A program made the translations under genes and the position numbers. Shown here piece after piece: positions 26,889 to 34,742 of a stretch of 34,742 nt of DNA. Position 1 is the first letter of the stretch. The number at the start of each line of letters is the position of its first letter. Below the pieces are notes generated by a model. That model did no database searches. It saw only the letters and a list, made by a program, of their open reading frames with translations, and was not told the origin of the DNA. The stretch covers positions 1-34,742 of the forward strand of contig JAGGVQ010000014.1 in the NCBI GenBank assembly GCA_021157895.1, given 5' to 3'. This stretch comes from Dehalococcoidia bacterium. Lineage in GTDB: Bacteria > Chloroflexota > Dehalococcoidia > GIF9 > AB-539-J10.

Positions 26889-27995
26889 TTATTCTGCTTT
26901 AATGTTATGGGCTAGGACGTAATTCATGTTTCCCGTGTGTTTAACTACCCCTTTTAATTCCAGTATAACTAAGGTACTGCTTACCTCAGACATGGCCAAC
27001 CCACTGAAACGACAGATTGTATCTATGTGGTGTGGTTCACTTCCCAGTTGCTTTATTACTTGGGATTCAATTTCGTTTTCTGGTTGAAACACTTCGGGTT
27101 CACCGGGGTGGCTTATTCCAGTCAGGTTTAATTCCTCTAGGATATCATTTTGGTTGCGGACCAGCTTGGCTCCTTCTTGTATCAATCTGTTAGTTCCTTT
27201 GCTGGTGGGAGAAAAGATGCTGCCGGGGACAGCAAATACTTCTCGATCTTGCTCCAGTGCTTGGAATGAGGTAATCAGGGCTCCGCTTCGTTCTCCTGCT
27301 TCTATAACTAGGACTCCTAGGCTTAAACCACTCATGATGCGATTGCGCAGGGGAAAGTTGCCTGCGCGGGGTCTGACACCTAGAGGATATTCACTTACCA
27401 ATGCTCCATGATCCATGATGGACTGGGCTAATTTAACATTTTCCGCGGGATATACTACATCCAACCCTGAAGCAAATACAGCTATAGTATCTCCCCCTGC
27501 CTTTAAAGTTGCCTTGTGAACTATGGAATCAATCCCCCTCGCCAACCCGCTGACGATAGTGATTCCACTTTGTGTTAATTCAGTTGCTAGCTCCTCAGCA
27601 ACCTGTCGTCCATATATTGTGGGATGCCGTGTTCCAACCACTGCGAGATATGGACCATCCTTGGGCAGCAAATTTCCTCTTACATAAAGCACGACGGGAT
27701 AATCATATATCTCCCTGAGGCGTGGGGGATAGAGGGGATCATCACAGGTAAGTGCAGTGACATTATGTTTTTCCAGCTTTGTTATTTCATCATCCAGGGA
27801 TATCTTGGGGCGTAAATCCAAAATTGCGCTCACGCTGCGCTGGTCTAGTCCTGCCTGTTTTAATTCACCGGCGGAGGCTTGCCAGGCATTCTCCATGTTA
27901 CCGAAAAATTGCTTTATCTGAGAGATTTTAACTCGGCCGATGCCAGGGATTAGGGAGAATCCTACCCAGTATTTTAGTTTATCTGTGCTTGGCAT
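26889..27995 (-). CDS. dprA: DNA processing protein DprA
   Basis: AVVGTRHPTIYG; TIVSGLARGIDSIVHKATL; GALVSEYPLG; FPLRNRIMSGLSLGVLVIEAGERSGAL. Confidence 0.96.
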   Translation of the reverse strand: MPSTDKLKYWVGFSLIPGIGRVKISQIKQFFGNMENAWQASAGELKQAGLDQRSVSAILDLRPKISLDDEITKLEKHNVTALTCDDPLYPPRLREIYDYPVVLYVRGNLLPKDGPYLAVVGTRHPTIYGRQVAEELATELTQSGITIVSGLARGIDSIVHKATLKAGGDTIAVFASGLDVVYPAENVKLAQSIMDHGALVSEYPLGVRPRAGNFPLRNRIMSGLSLGVLVIEAGERSGALITSFQALEQDREVFAVPGSIFSPTSKGTNRLIQEGAKLVRNQNDILEELNLTGISHPGEPEVFQPENEIESQVIKQLGSEPHHIDTICRFSGLAMSEVSSTLVILELKGVVKHTGNMNYVLAHNIKAE

Positions 27996-28881
27996 GGTGA
28001 TCAGGCAATCCTACCATAGGGCTTGACGGAGGACAATGAAGCAACTGCTGTATTTGTGGCAACATCTCTCTGGCTGCCTGATATCCTTCGTAGATAGATT
28101 TTTCTCCTTTATGAAATGCCAGTGGTCCTATGTGGCTGACATCAGGGGTGATGATTATGTCAGCGGTATCTGTTGCTAACCGGATAAGCTCATATTGCAT
28201 GGCATGAATGGATTGCATTAAAACATGAATTATATTGGGGGCTTCTGGCTCTATAATATTTTGCTTGGCGTGACTTTTGCTTTTGGGCTTTTGTTTGTCT
28301 TCATCTCCCTCTTGTTGAGTTAAAGGTATGACATTTACTGCTATAATAATCTTTGCCCCCATGCTACGTGCGACATTTACGGGCATGGGATTAACTATGC
28401 CTCCGTCAGTCAAGAAACTTTTTCCTTGGCGCACCGGTGTTAGTATCACAGGAAATGCGCTGCTGGCCATTATTGCTTCAATTACCGAACCTTGCTGGAT
28501 GATAACCTCTTCCATGGTGTGCACGTCGGTAGCTACCACGGCGAGAGGGATTTGAAGTTCATCGAATTGTATATTTCCGATGATAGATGTGAGGAAATCT
28601 TTTATTTTGTTGCCTTGAATCAAGCCTTTTCTTGCCAGCAGAAGGTTTATCTGAGCCCAGTGAGCCATATCTCTCCAGTGTATTTCCGTGGCTATTTTTT
28701 TCAGAGGAGCCAGCTGCCTATCTTTGGCGTAGCAGGCACCGATAATTGCCCCTATGCTTGTGCCAGCTATCATGTCAACGGGAATGTTTTCTTCCTCCAG
28801 CGCTTGCAATACTCCGATATGGGCCAAACCACGAGCAGCCCCGCCACTTAAAGTCAAGCCAACCTTTGGTATTTTGTACAT
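27979..28881 (-). CDS. Patatin-like phospholipase (RssA-type)
   Basis: LSGGAARGLAHIGVLQALEEENIPVDMIAGTSIGAIIGACYA; LTDGGIVNPMPV (Ser/Asp dyad). Confidence 0.93.
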   Translation of the reverse strand: MYKIPKVGLTLSGGAARGLAHIGVLQALEEENIPVDMIAGTSIGAIIGACYAKDRQLAPLKKIATEIHWRDMAHWAQINLLLARKGLIQGNKIKDFLTSIIGNIQFDELQIPLAVVATDVHTMEEVIIQQGSVIEAIMASSAFPVILTPVRQGKSFLTDGGIVNPMPVNVARSMGAKIIIAVNVIPLTQQEGDEDKQKPKSKSHAKQNIIEPEAPNIIHVLMQSIHAMQYELIRLATDTADIIITPDVSHIGPLAFHKGEKSIYEGYQAAREMLPQIQQLLHCPPSSPMVGLPDHHAKHR

Positions 28882-28889
28882 ACTGGTTT

Positions 28890-29585
28890 TTACTTTTCCA
28901 GGGCGCAGTCCACAGCTGCTTCAGCATGAATTCTTGTGGTGTCTAATAGCGGAATGGAGCAATCATCTTGCTTTATCAACAGTGACAACTCGGTACACCC
29001 TAGTATGATTCCCTGCGCGTTTTTATTGCCGAGCCTGGTGATGATTTTCTTTAGCATTTCTTTGGAGGAAACCTTTATCTTTCCCAGACACAGCTCGTGG
29101 TAAATGATGTTATGAACCTTGATGCGGTCTGCTTCATTGGGGGTGACCACGCCTATTTTATGCTTGTTGATTAAGCGTCCCTTGTAAAAATTATTTTCCA
29201 TAGTGAATCTGGTGCCCAGCAGTCCCACATTTGTGAATCCCAGAGAGTTAATCTTGTTGGCTACGGCATCGATAATATGCAGTAATGGAATGTTGATGCT
29301 GTTGGCGATATCATCTGCCATCATGTGCATGGTGTTGGTGCATATCAAGATAAGGTTAGCTCCACTTTTTTCTATACTCTGTGCGGCATGAATCATTAGT
29401 TTGGTAGCATCTTCCCAGTTATCCTGATGTTGCATCTCCTCGATCTCGGCGAAGTCAACACTGTATAGCACAATTTTAGCTGAGTGCAGTCCCCCCAGCT
29501 TCTTTGCTACTGTCTCATTTATGACCTGGTAGTATTTTGCTGTTGATTGCCAGCCCATACCACCGATGAGGCCAATTATTTTCAT
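28890..29585 (-). CDS. Aspartate/glutamate racemase family protein
   Basis: MKIIGLIGGMGWQSTAKYYQVINE; ICTNTMHMMAD and GIILGCTEL (two catalytic Cys). Confidence 0.92.
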   Translation of the reverse strand: MKIIGLIGGMGWQSTAKYYQVINETVAKKLGGLHSAKIVLYSVDFAEIEEMQHQDNWEDATKLMIHAAQSIEKSGANLILICTNTMHMMADDIANSINIPLLHIIDAVANKINSLGFTNVGLLGTRFTMENNFYKGRLINKHKIGVVTPNEADRIKVHNIIYHELCLGKIKVSSKEMLKKIITRLGNKNAQGIILGCTELSLLIKQDDCSIPLLDTTRIHAEAAVDCALEK

Positions 29586-29592
29586 ACCTGCT

Positions 29593-29598
29593 ATTATA
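29593..29598 (-). promoter_or_regulatory. Perfect TATAAT -10 box 7 nt upstream of the racemase ATG
   Basis: Minus strand TATAAT-AGCAGGT-ATG; no convincing -35. Confidence 0.4.
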
Positions 29599-29776
29599 AT
29601 ACTTTAGTTTGGTGGCTGTTTTTTCATAATACCTTGGGGTATGTAGGTTTCTGGGTTTTTCACATGACGGCAATTTTGTTGTCACTATACGCAGGATGGC
29701 GTTACAACAAGATTTTCCGGGCAGACAAAAATACTTGCCACAAGAGGTTAATCAGCGCCCTTATTTGTGCTTTAAA

Positions 29777-29866
29777 TGGCGGAGAGAGTGGGATTCGAAC
29801 CCACGGTCGCCAAAAGGCGACACACGCTCTCCAGGCGTGCCTGTTCAGCCACTCCAGCATCTCTCC
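29777..29866 (-). tRNA. tRNA-Ser (GGA anticodon)
   Basis: Minus strand GGAGAGA..GCACGC CTGGAGA GCGTGT..GTCGCCTTTTGGCGAC long variable arm..GTGGGTTCGAATCCCAC..TCTCTCC-G-CCA. Confidence 0.96.
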
Positions 29867-29980
29867 TTTGTTTATGGCTACCCCTGCTTGGGCAATGCCA
29901 AATAGTGCAGGTTGCCTGTTTTATAACATACTTTCAGGAAATTTTCGATTGCTAACTTTCTACTTCGCATATAACTAAAC

Positions 29981-30068
29981 TGGCGGAGAGGGTGGGATTT
30001 GAACCCACGGCCCCTTTCGGAGCACCGCTTTTCGAGAACGGCACCATAGTCCACTCGGTCACCTCTCC
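29981..30068 (-). tRNA. tRNA-Ser (CGA anticodon)
   Basis: Minus strand GGAGAGG..GCCGTTCTCGAAAAGCGGT..long variable arm..GTGGGTTCAAATCCCAC..CCTCTCC-G-CCA. Confidence 0.96.
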
Positions 30069-30082
30069 CGCGATGAGTTGAG

Positions 30083-30088
30083 ATTATA
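30083..30088 (-). promoter_or_regulatory. Perfect -10 box (TATAAT) upstream of tRNA-Ser(CGA)
   Basis: ATTATA on plus strand, 14 nt from the mature tRNA 5' end; weak -35. Confidence 0.4.
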
Positions 30089-30162
30089 CCATACGTGCAC
30101 TTTCAGTCTGCTCTTTATGGTTGTTTCTTCATGTAGTAATATGACTGCTACGGAGATGATCC

Positions 30163-31167
30163 TTGATTTGGCTTAAATTTGCTCTTTGCGTAGCCATTAT
30201 TTTGTTTGCCGGCACTCATCTGACTCAGTATGCAGATGTTATCGCGGAGAGAACTGGGTTAGGGCGTATACGGGCTGGGTTGGTTCTTCTGGCGCTTGTT
30301 ACTGCTATGCCCGAAATAGTAACTGGGTTCAGTTCCGTTCTCTTGGTTGACTTGCCTGACTTATCTGCGGGCACCCTTGTGGGTAGCTGCTCTTTCAATC
30401 TTGCAATACTGGCGGTGCTGGATATTCTTCATAAGCATACTCCAGTTTTGACCGTTGTCAGTTCCAGACAGGTGTTGTTGGCTGGGTGGGGGGCATTACT
30501 ACTTGCTACAACTGTGGGAGGTATCATTCTAGCCGGCCAGCTTCCATCTTTGTTTGCAGGATGGATAAGTATAGCCAGTATCATTGTTGTAGTGTTGTAC
30601 ATGATTGGCGTGAAACAGATATTTGTCTCTGATTACGAACACCAGTTGCCCCTTGAGCCTGTCACTGTTCTTGCTCATGATGATATTTCTATGAGGGGGG
30701 TATATTTCAGGTTTGCGCTAGCAGCAGCGGGAGTTGTTGGTGCTGGAATATGGTTGTCATTTATTGGTGATGCGATTGTGGTGGCTACTGGTTGGCATGC
30801 TAGCTTCGTTGGCAGTTTGTTCTTGGCCATCACGACATCGATGCCGGAGCTGGTGGTTGCTATAAGTGCTTTGCGCATAGGGGCAGTTGATATGGCGGTG
30901 GCTGATGTGCTTGGAGCTAATATGCTTGATATTGCAATGCTGGGTCCGATTGACGTAGCCTATCTCCGGGGCTCGTTGTTCTCTGCGGTAGCGAGCTACC
31001 ATATTTTCACTGCCAGTGCGGCGTTGATCATGAGTCTGCTTGTTATCGCTGGAATCAAGTTACCGAGGCAACATAAGATTTATGGCGTTGCCAGCTGGTA
31101 TACACCAGTGTTACTTGCCTTGTTCGTAATTGGTTCATATTTGCTATTTCAGGCTAGCTCGGGATAA
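30163..31167 (+). CDS. CaCA-type sodium/calcium exchanger family membrane protein
   Basis: Two alpha-repeat-like motifs: ALVTAMPEIVTGFSSV..GSCSFNLAILAVLD and AITTSMPELVVAISAL..LGANMLDIAMLG; about 10 TM segments; TTG start after GGAG. Confidence 0.85.
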   Translation: MIWLKFALCVAIILFAGTHLTQYADVIAERTGLGRIRAGLVLLALVTAMPEIVTGFSSVLLVDLPDLSAGTLVGSCSFNLAILAVLDILHKHTPVLTVVSSRQVLLAGWGALLLATTVGGIILAGQLPSLFAGWISIASIIVVVLYMIGVKQIFVSDYEHQLPLEPVTVLAHDDISMRGVYFRFALAAAGVVGAGIWLSFIGDAIVVATGWHASFVGSLFLAITTSMPELVVAISALRIGAVDMAVADVLGANMLDIAMLGPIDVAYLRGSLFSAVASYHIFTASAALIMSLLVIAGIKLPRQHKIYGVASWYTPVLLALFVIGSYLLFQASSG

Positions 31168-31191
31168 GAGCGGGTTATTTATTTTCCTGCT

Positions 31192-31221
31192 TTGACCCTC
31201 TTGATAGCCTGATGCTATTAT
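31192..31221 (+). promoter_or_regulatory. Predicted promoter of tRNA-Arg: TTGACC-N18-TATTAT
   Basis: -10 box ends 9 nt before the mature tRNA 5' end. Confidence 0.5.
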
Positions 31222-31230
31222 TGCTTATCT

Positions 31231-31302
31231 GCCCCTGTAGCTCAGAGGATAGAGCGCTGGCCTCCGGAGCCAGGTGCAAGGGTTCGAATCCCTTCAGGGG
31301 TA
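31231..31302 (+). tRNA. tRNA-Arg (CCG anticodon)
   Basis: GCCCCTG TA GCTCAGAGGATAGAGC G CTGGC CTCCGGA GCCAG GTGCA AGGGTTCGAATCCCT T CAGGGGT; CCA not encoded. Confidence 0.96.
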
Positions 31303-31369
31303 TATCTTGAGAGACTTGTTTATACTGTTGGGATAAATTAGAATTGGCGAATATTTTACTATAATAGAC

Positions 31370-31375
31370 TAAATC
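31370..31375 (+). promoter_or_regulatory. Perfect -10 box (TATAAT) upstream of porCDAB
   Basis: TATAAT 31 nt upstream of the porC TTG start; -35 weak. Confidence 0.35.
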
Positions 31376-31406
31376 GTAATCACGGGATGTCTTGAGCAGG
31401 TGATAG

Positions 31407-31967
31407 TTGGATAGTAAGTTAATTGAGGTGCGGTGGCATGGGAGGGGTGGCTTGGGAGCCGTAACCTCGGCGGAGTTGATTGCCCGTGCGGCGATAGCTG
31501 AGGGGAAATATGCCCAGTCGTTCCCAAGCTTTGGTCCAGAGAGGAGAGGTGCTCCACTCCAAGCTTTTTTGAGAATAAGTGATGAGTTCATCAGGCTAAG
31601 AACAAACATTTATACACCTGATGTTGTAGTAATTATTGATCCTACCCTGCTCCGTGCGACTGACGTAACGTCAGGCCTCAAGGTAGATGGTAAGATTATA
31701 ATAAATTCTAAGAAGACACCTGGGGAGATAAAGTCCGAGTTTGGCTACAATTGGACTTTAGCTGTTGTTGATGCCACCACCATAGCCAGAGAAACAATAC
31801 GGTTACCCATCACGAATACAGCGATGATTGGCGCCTTTCTGAGAGTTGTTGATGTAGTTAAGCTGGATTCTCTGGTCGAGCAGTTGCATGAGAGATTTGG
31901 CTCTCGGGCTGGGGGTAACATTGATGCTCTGAAGAGAGCTTATGATGAAGTTGCAATCATGGAGTAA
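31407..31967 (+). CDS. porC: 2-oxoacid:ferredoxin oxidoreductase gamma subunit (pyruvate type likely)
   Basis: EVRWHGRGGLGAVTSAELIARAAIAEGKYAQSFPSFGPERRGAPLQAFLRIS; TTG start with AGGTG SD. Confidence 0.92.
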   Translation: MDSKLIEVRWHGRGGLGAVTSAELIARAAIAEGKYAQSFPSFGPERRGAPLQAFLRISDEFIRLRTNIYTPDVVVIIDPTLLRATDVTSGLKVDGKIIINSKKTPGEIKSEFGYNWTLAVVDATTIARETIRLPITNTAMIGAFLRVVDVVKLDSLVEQLHERFGSRAGGNIDALKRAYDEVAIME

Positions 31968-31970
31968 TTT

Positions 31971-32261
31971 ATGGCGAAAAAACTAACCTGGAGAGATCTG
32001 GAAGTTGGCAATATAGTGACTGAGCCAGGGAACAGTGCTGAGCGTAGTACCGGTGACTGGAGGACAGAAAGGCCTGTTTTTGATAAGAGTATATGCATTA
32101 AATGTGGTTTGTGCTGGCTTCATTGTCCTGATTCAGCCATAAAGATTCTTGATGATGGTTATTATGATGTTGACTTATTTTATTGCAAGGGATGCGGTAT
32201 CTGTGAAAGTGTTTGTCCCAAGAAGGGAGCTATTGTTATGGTAGAGGAAGAGGAGAAATGA
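31971..32261 (+). CDS. porD: 2-oxoacid:ferredoxin oxidoreductase delta subunit, 2x[4Fe-4S] ferredoxin
   Basis: CIKCGLCWLHCPDSAI and CKGCGICESVCPKKGAI; flanked by porC and porA. Confidence 0.93.
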   Translation: MAKKLTWRDLEVGNIVTEPGNSAERSTGDWRTERPVFDKSICIKCGLCWLHCPDSAIKILDDGYYDVDLFYCKGCGICESVCPKKGAIVMVEEEEK

Positions 32262-33457
32262 GTCGCCGTGTAGCATTAGAGGCTTCTCACGCTGTTGCTG
32301 AAGCGGTTCGCATGGCTGATGTTGATGTCATCGCTGCTTATCCCATTACACCGCAAACCCATATTCCTGAACGACTGGCAGAGATGGTAGCTGATGGTGA
32401 GCTTAGTGCTGCTTATATACCTGTGGAGTCGGAGCATTCGGCATTAAGCGCGTGTTTGGGGGCTGTTGCAGTTGGTGCTCGCACGTTTACTACTACTGCT
32501 GGTCAGGGATTGGAACTTATGCACGAGGTTGTGTATGTGGCTTCGTCTATGCGATATCCCATGGTTATGGTCATTGCTAATAGGGCACTTTCCGCGCCGT
32601 TGAGCGTTTGGGGAGACCATTCCGATGTCATGTCAGTCAGGGATACGGGCTGGATTCAGGTGTTTGCTCAGAATAATCAGGAGGCGTTTGATTTGGTACT
32701 CTGGGGTTTTCGTGTTGCTGAGGATTCCCGAGTGTTAACGCCTGTTATGGTGAACCTTGATGGGTTTACCCTTTCCCATGTGACGGAAGCGGTGATATTA
32801 CCTGAGCAAGATGTGGTAAACGGTTTTCTTCCTCCCTTTCATTATCCATTTGCTCTGAATCCGGATAAACCTGCTACACATGGAGCCTTTGCTGCGCCTG
32901 ATATATATACTGAAACCAAGATATCCCAGGAGGTAGCGCTGCGGAAATCAAAGGATATACTGCTTCAGGGATGGCAGGAGTTTGGTGATATGTTTGGACG
33001 CCGTTATTATCCTGTCGAACTCTACAGGGTTGAGGGGGCCAAGACCTTGTTATTGACAATGGGAAGCTTTACTGAGACGGCTAAGATGGTGATTGATGCC
33101 CGAAGAGACAGGGGGGAGTTGGTGGGACTTGTCAGCTTACGTCTTTGGAGACCTTTCCCCTTTACCGAATTTCGGCAGGCTGTAAAAGAAGCCGATACTC
33201 TTATTGTTCTGGATCGCAGTATTTCCTTTGGTGGTCAGGGTGGCCCTGTGTGCTCTGAAGTCAGGTCGGCGCTATTTTCTGAGCCTAAGAGGCCAGTTGT
33301 GGTCAGCTTTGTTGGTGGTCTTGGGGGGCGAGATATGGCAGAGAAGGACTTCGGATATGTTCTTGACCGAGGGAGGGAGGTTGCTGCAAAAGGCTCGGCC
33401 GAGCTTTTTGAGACGGTGGGGGTGTGTGGCGAAGTGAGTGGTATTCGGGATTTGTAA
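32258..33457 (+). CDS. porA: 2-oxoacid:ferredoxin oxidoreductase alpha subunit
   Basis: AAYPITPQTHIPERLAEMV; VESEHSALSACLGAVAVGARTFTTTAGQGLELMHEVVYVA; ATG at 32258 overlaps porD stop (ATGA). Confidence 0.94.
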   Translation: MSRRVALEASHAVAEAVRMADVDVIAAYPITPQTHIPERLAEMVADGELSAAYIPVESEHSALSACLGAVAVGARTFTTTAGQGLELMHEVVYVASSMRYPMVMVIANRALSAPLSVWGDHSDVMSVRDTGWIQVFAQNNQEAFDLVLWGFRVAEDSRVLTPVMVNLDGFTLSHVTEAVILPEQDVVNGFLPPFHYPFALNPDKPATHGAFAAPDIYTETKISQEVALRKSKDILLQGWQEFGDMFGRRYYPVELYRVEGAKTLLLTMGSFTETAKMVIDARRDRGELVGLVSLRLWRPFPFTEFRQAVKEADTLIVLDRSISFGGQGGPVCSEVRSALFSEPKRPVVVSFVGGLGGRDMAEKDFGYVLDRGREVAAKGSAELFETVGVCGEVSGIRDL

Positions 33458-34386
33458 TGGAACAAGGCGTTATAAAATTTGGTAAAAATCTGGTAAGCAC
33501 AAAGGAATGTCTTGCGCCAGGACACAGCTTTTGCCCTGGTTGTGCTGAAGCTTTAACTATTCGCCTTGTGGGGAAAGCCCTGGGCGAGAACTTTATCATG
33601 GCTATGGCAACTGGATGTGATGAGGTTTGCACTACGCCACTTCCTTATACATCATGGCGTATTCCTTGGCTGCATACCATTTTTGAAAATGCAGCTGCTG
33701 AAATTTCTGGGGTGGAGGCAGGGCTGAAAATTATGATAAAGAAAGGCAAGATGCCTGATAAGAAAATCAAGTGTGTTGCCATGGGGGGTGATGGAGCCAC
33801 CTCTGATATTGGGCTTCAGGCGCTGTCAGGAGCCTTCGAGAGAGGACATGAATTTCTTTATATTTGCTTAGATAATGAGGCCTATATGAATACCGGTATC
33901 CAGAGGTCAAGTGCTACGCCCTTTGGAGCATCAACGACTACGCAACCTGCAGGTAAAGTTAGTTCTGGACAGCCTACATGGAAGAAGAATGTGCCAGCTA
34001 TAGCTATAGCTCATGATATCCCCTATGTCGCGACTGCTTGTCCTAGTTATCCTTTTGATCTCATGAACAAGGTGAAGAAGGCGGCGAGTATTGAGGGGCC
34101 TTCCTATATTCATGTTCTCTCTGTTTGTCCTACAGGCTGGCGGATACCATCTAACATGACTATAACTCTTGGCAAGTTGGCGGTAGAAACAGCGGTCTTT
34201 CCATTGTATGAAGTGGAAAGCGAAAAGTATACCCTGAATGTCAAGCCGCAGAAGCTACGCCCTGTCGAAGAGTATCTGAAACCCCAGGGAAGATTCAGGC
34301 ATCTTACTCCAGAGTTGATAGAGAAGATACAACATAGAGTAAATGTTGAGTATGGCAGGCTCTTGGCGAAAGTATCTACAGAGTAG
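33457..34386 (+). CDS. porB: 2-oxoacid:ferredoxin oxidoreductase beta subunit (TPP-binding)
   Basis: APGHSFCPGCAEALTIRLV; MGGDGATSDIGLQALSGAFERGHEFLYICLDNEAYMNTGIQRS; ATG overlaps porA TAA stop (TAATG). Confidence 0.94.
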   Translation: MEQGVIKFGKNLVSTKECLAPGHSFCPGCAEALTIRLVGKALGENFIMAMATGCDEVCTTPLPYTSWRIPWLHTIFENAAAEISGVEAGLKIMIKKGKMPDKKIKCVAMGGDGATSDIGLQALSGAFERGHEFLYICLDNEAYMNTGIQRSSATPFGASTTTQPAGKVSSGQPTWKKNVPAIAIAHDIPYVATACPSYPFDLMNKVKKAASIEGPSYIHVLSVCPTGWRIPSNMTITLGKLAVETAVFPLYEVESEKYTLNVKPQKLRPVEEYLKPQGRFRHLTPELIEKIQHRVNVEYGRLLAKVSTE

Positions 34387-34508
34387 TTGCTCGGCATTAT
34401 TGCTGGAATTTAACAATTTATCTATCTTCAGTATTGTTGGTGGTGTTACAGTGCTAGTTTTGTCTCTTGCTCCTTTTAGTTTCTTTATTTAGTATTGGGC
34501 TCTGATTT

Positions 34509-34525
34509 TATCAACATTGTTGATA
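34509..34525. repeat. 17-bp interrupted palindrome TATCAACA-T-TGTTGATA upstream of tRNA-Pro
   Basis: 8-bp perfect arms with 1-nt centre; overlaps the predicted -35 TTGATA (34520-34525). Confidence 0.85.
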
Positions 34526-34548
34526 CGCTCCAGTCACTAATTTATACT
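34520..34548 (+). promoter_or_regulatory. Predicted promoter of tRNA-Pro: TTGATA-N17-TATACT
   Basis: 5/6 match at both boxes, 17-nt spacer, -10 ends 8 nt before the mature tRNA. Confidence 0.6.
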
Positions 34549-34556
34549 TCAGATAT

Positions 34557-34632
34557 CGGGGTGTAGCGCAGTTGGTAGCGCGCATGGTTTGGGACCATGA
34601 GGTCGGAGGTTCAAATCCTCTCACCCCGACCA
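34557..34632 (+). tRNA. tRNA-Pro (TGG anticodon)
   Basis: CGGGGTG TA GCGCAGTTGGTAGCGC G CATGG TTTGGGA CCATG AGGTC GGAGGTTCAAATCCTCT CACCCCG A CCA. Confidence 0.97.
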
Positions 34633-34742
34633 TATTTTCGAGGTACTTCATGTTGATAGTAACAACTATTGATTACAGGTTTCCAAATTCAGGGTGTGAT
34701 GTTGGCAGTGCCTCGATGTGCTTGTGCTTTCTGTGCAATTTA

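Noticed and set aside
29547-29978. 143-aa plus-strand ORF (…NGGESGIRTHGRQKATHALQ…)
   Set aside because: It reads antisense through the tRNA-Ser(GGA) gene; GESGIRTHG-type proteins are a well-known artefact of tRNA-Ser antisense translation.
31175-31609. 144-aa minus-strand ORF containing GFEPLHLAPEASALSSELQGQ
   Set aside because: Antisense through tRNA-Arg(CCG) and the start of porC; another typical tRNA-antisense artefact.
33996-34011. Perfect 16-nt palindrome AGCTATAGCTATAGCT in porB
   Set aside because: Arises from GCT/ATA codon repetition encoding A-I-A-I-A; short tandem-like run, no spacing or context suggesting function.
1-34742. CRISPR array, transposon/IS, prophage, toxin-antitoxin or defence island
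   Set aside because: No direct-repeat array, transposase, integrase, phage structural gene or defence signature seen; genes are almost all recognisable housekeeping families.

Overview
The window looks like a gene-dense bacterial chromosomal segment, mostly housekeeping genes. It may come from an anaerobic Chloroflexota/Dehalococcoidia-like genome, but that is inferred from family-level impressions only. Plus strand (1-20.1 kb): ROK sugar kinase, alaS, ruvX, aroE, a GT4 glycosyltransferase - GH65 phosphorylase - HAD phosphatase module, sppA, aroC, a fused aroK-aroB, a UbiA/CyoE-type prenyltransferase, an AhbD/NirJ-like radical SAM-SPASM protein, a UPF0282-like metallo-beta-lactamase-fold protein, aspS, tig, clpP and a small one-TM ORF. 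Minus strand (29.6-20.2 kb): a tightly packed run of ten genes: Asp/Glu racemase, patatin, dprA, topA, aroQ, M24 peptidase, efp, PHP, PurN-like formyltransferase, EhaR-like HAD. After that come two tRNA-Ser genes (GGA, CGA), a CaCA-type cation exchanger, tRNA-Arg(CCG), porCDAB and tRNA-Pro(TGG). I see no CRISPR array, transposon, prophage or obvious defence system. The most notable signals are: a perfect 16-bp inverted repeat inside aspS; promoter spacings that predict nearly leaderless tRNAs and a leaderless operon mRNA; a prenyltransferase + AhbD-like radical SAM pair; archaeal-type families (UPF0282, EhaR-like) in a bacterial context; an EF-P with Arg at the tip of its modification loop; and repeated TTG starts coupled to upstream stops.
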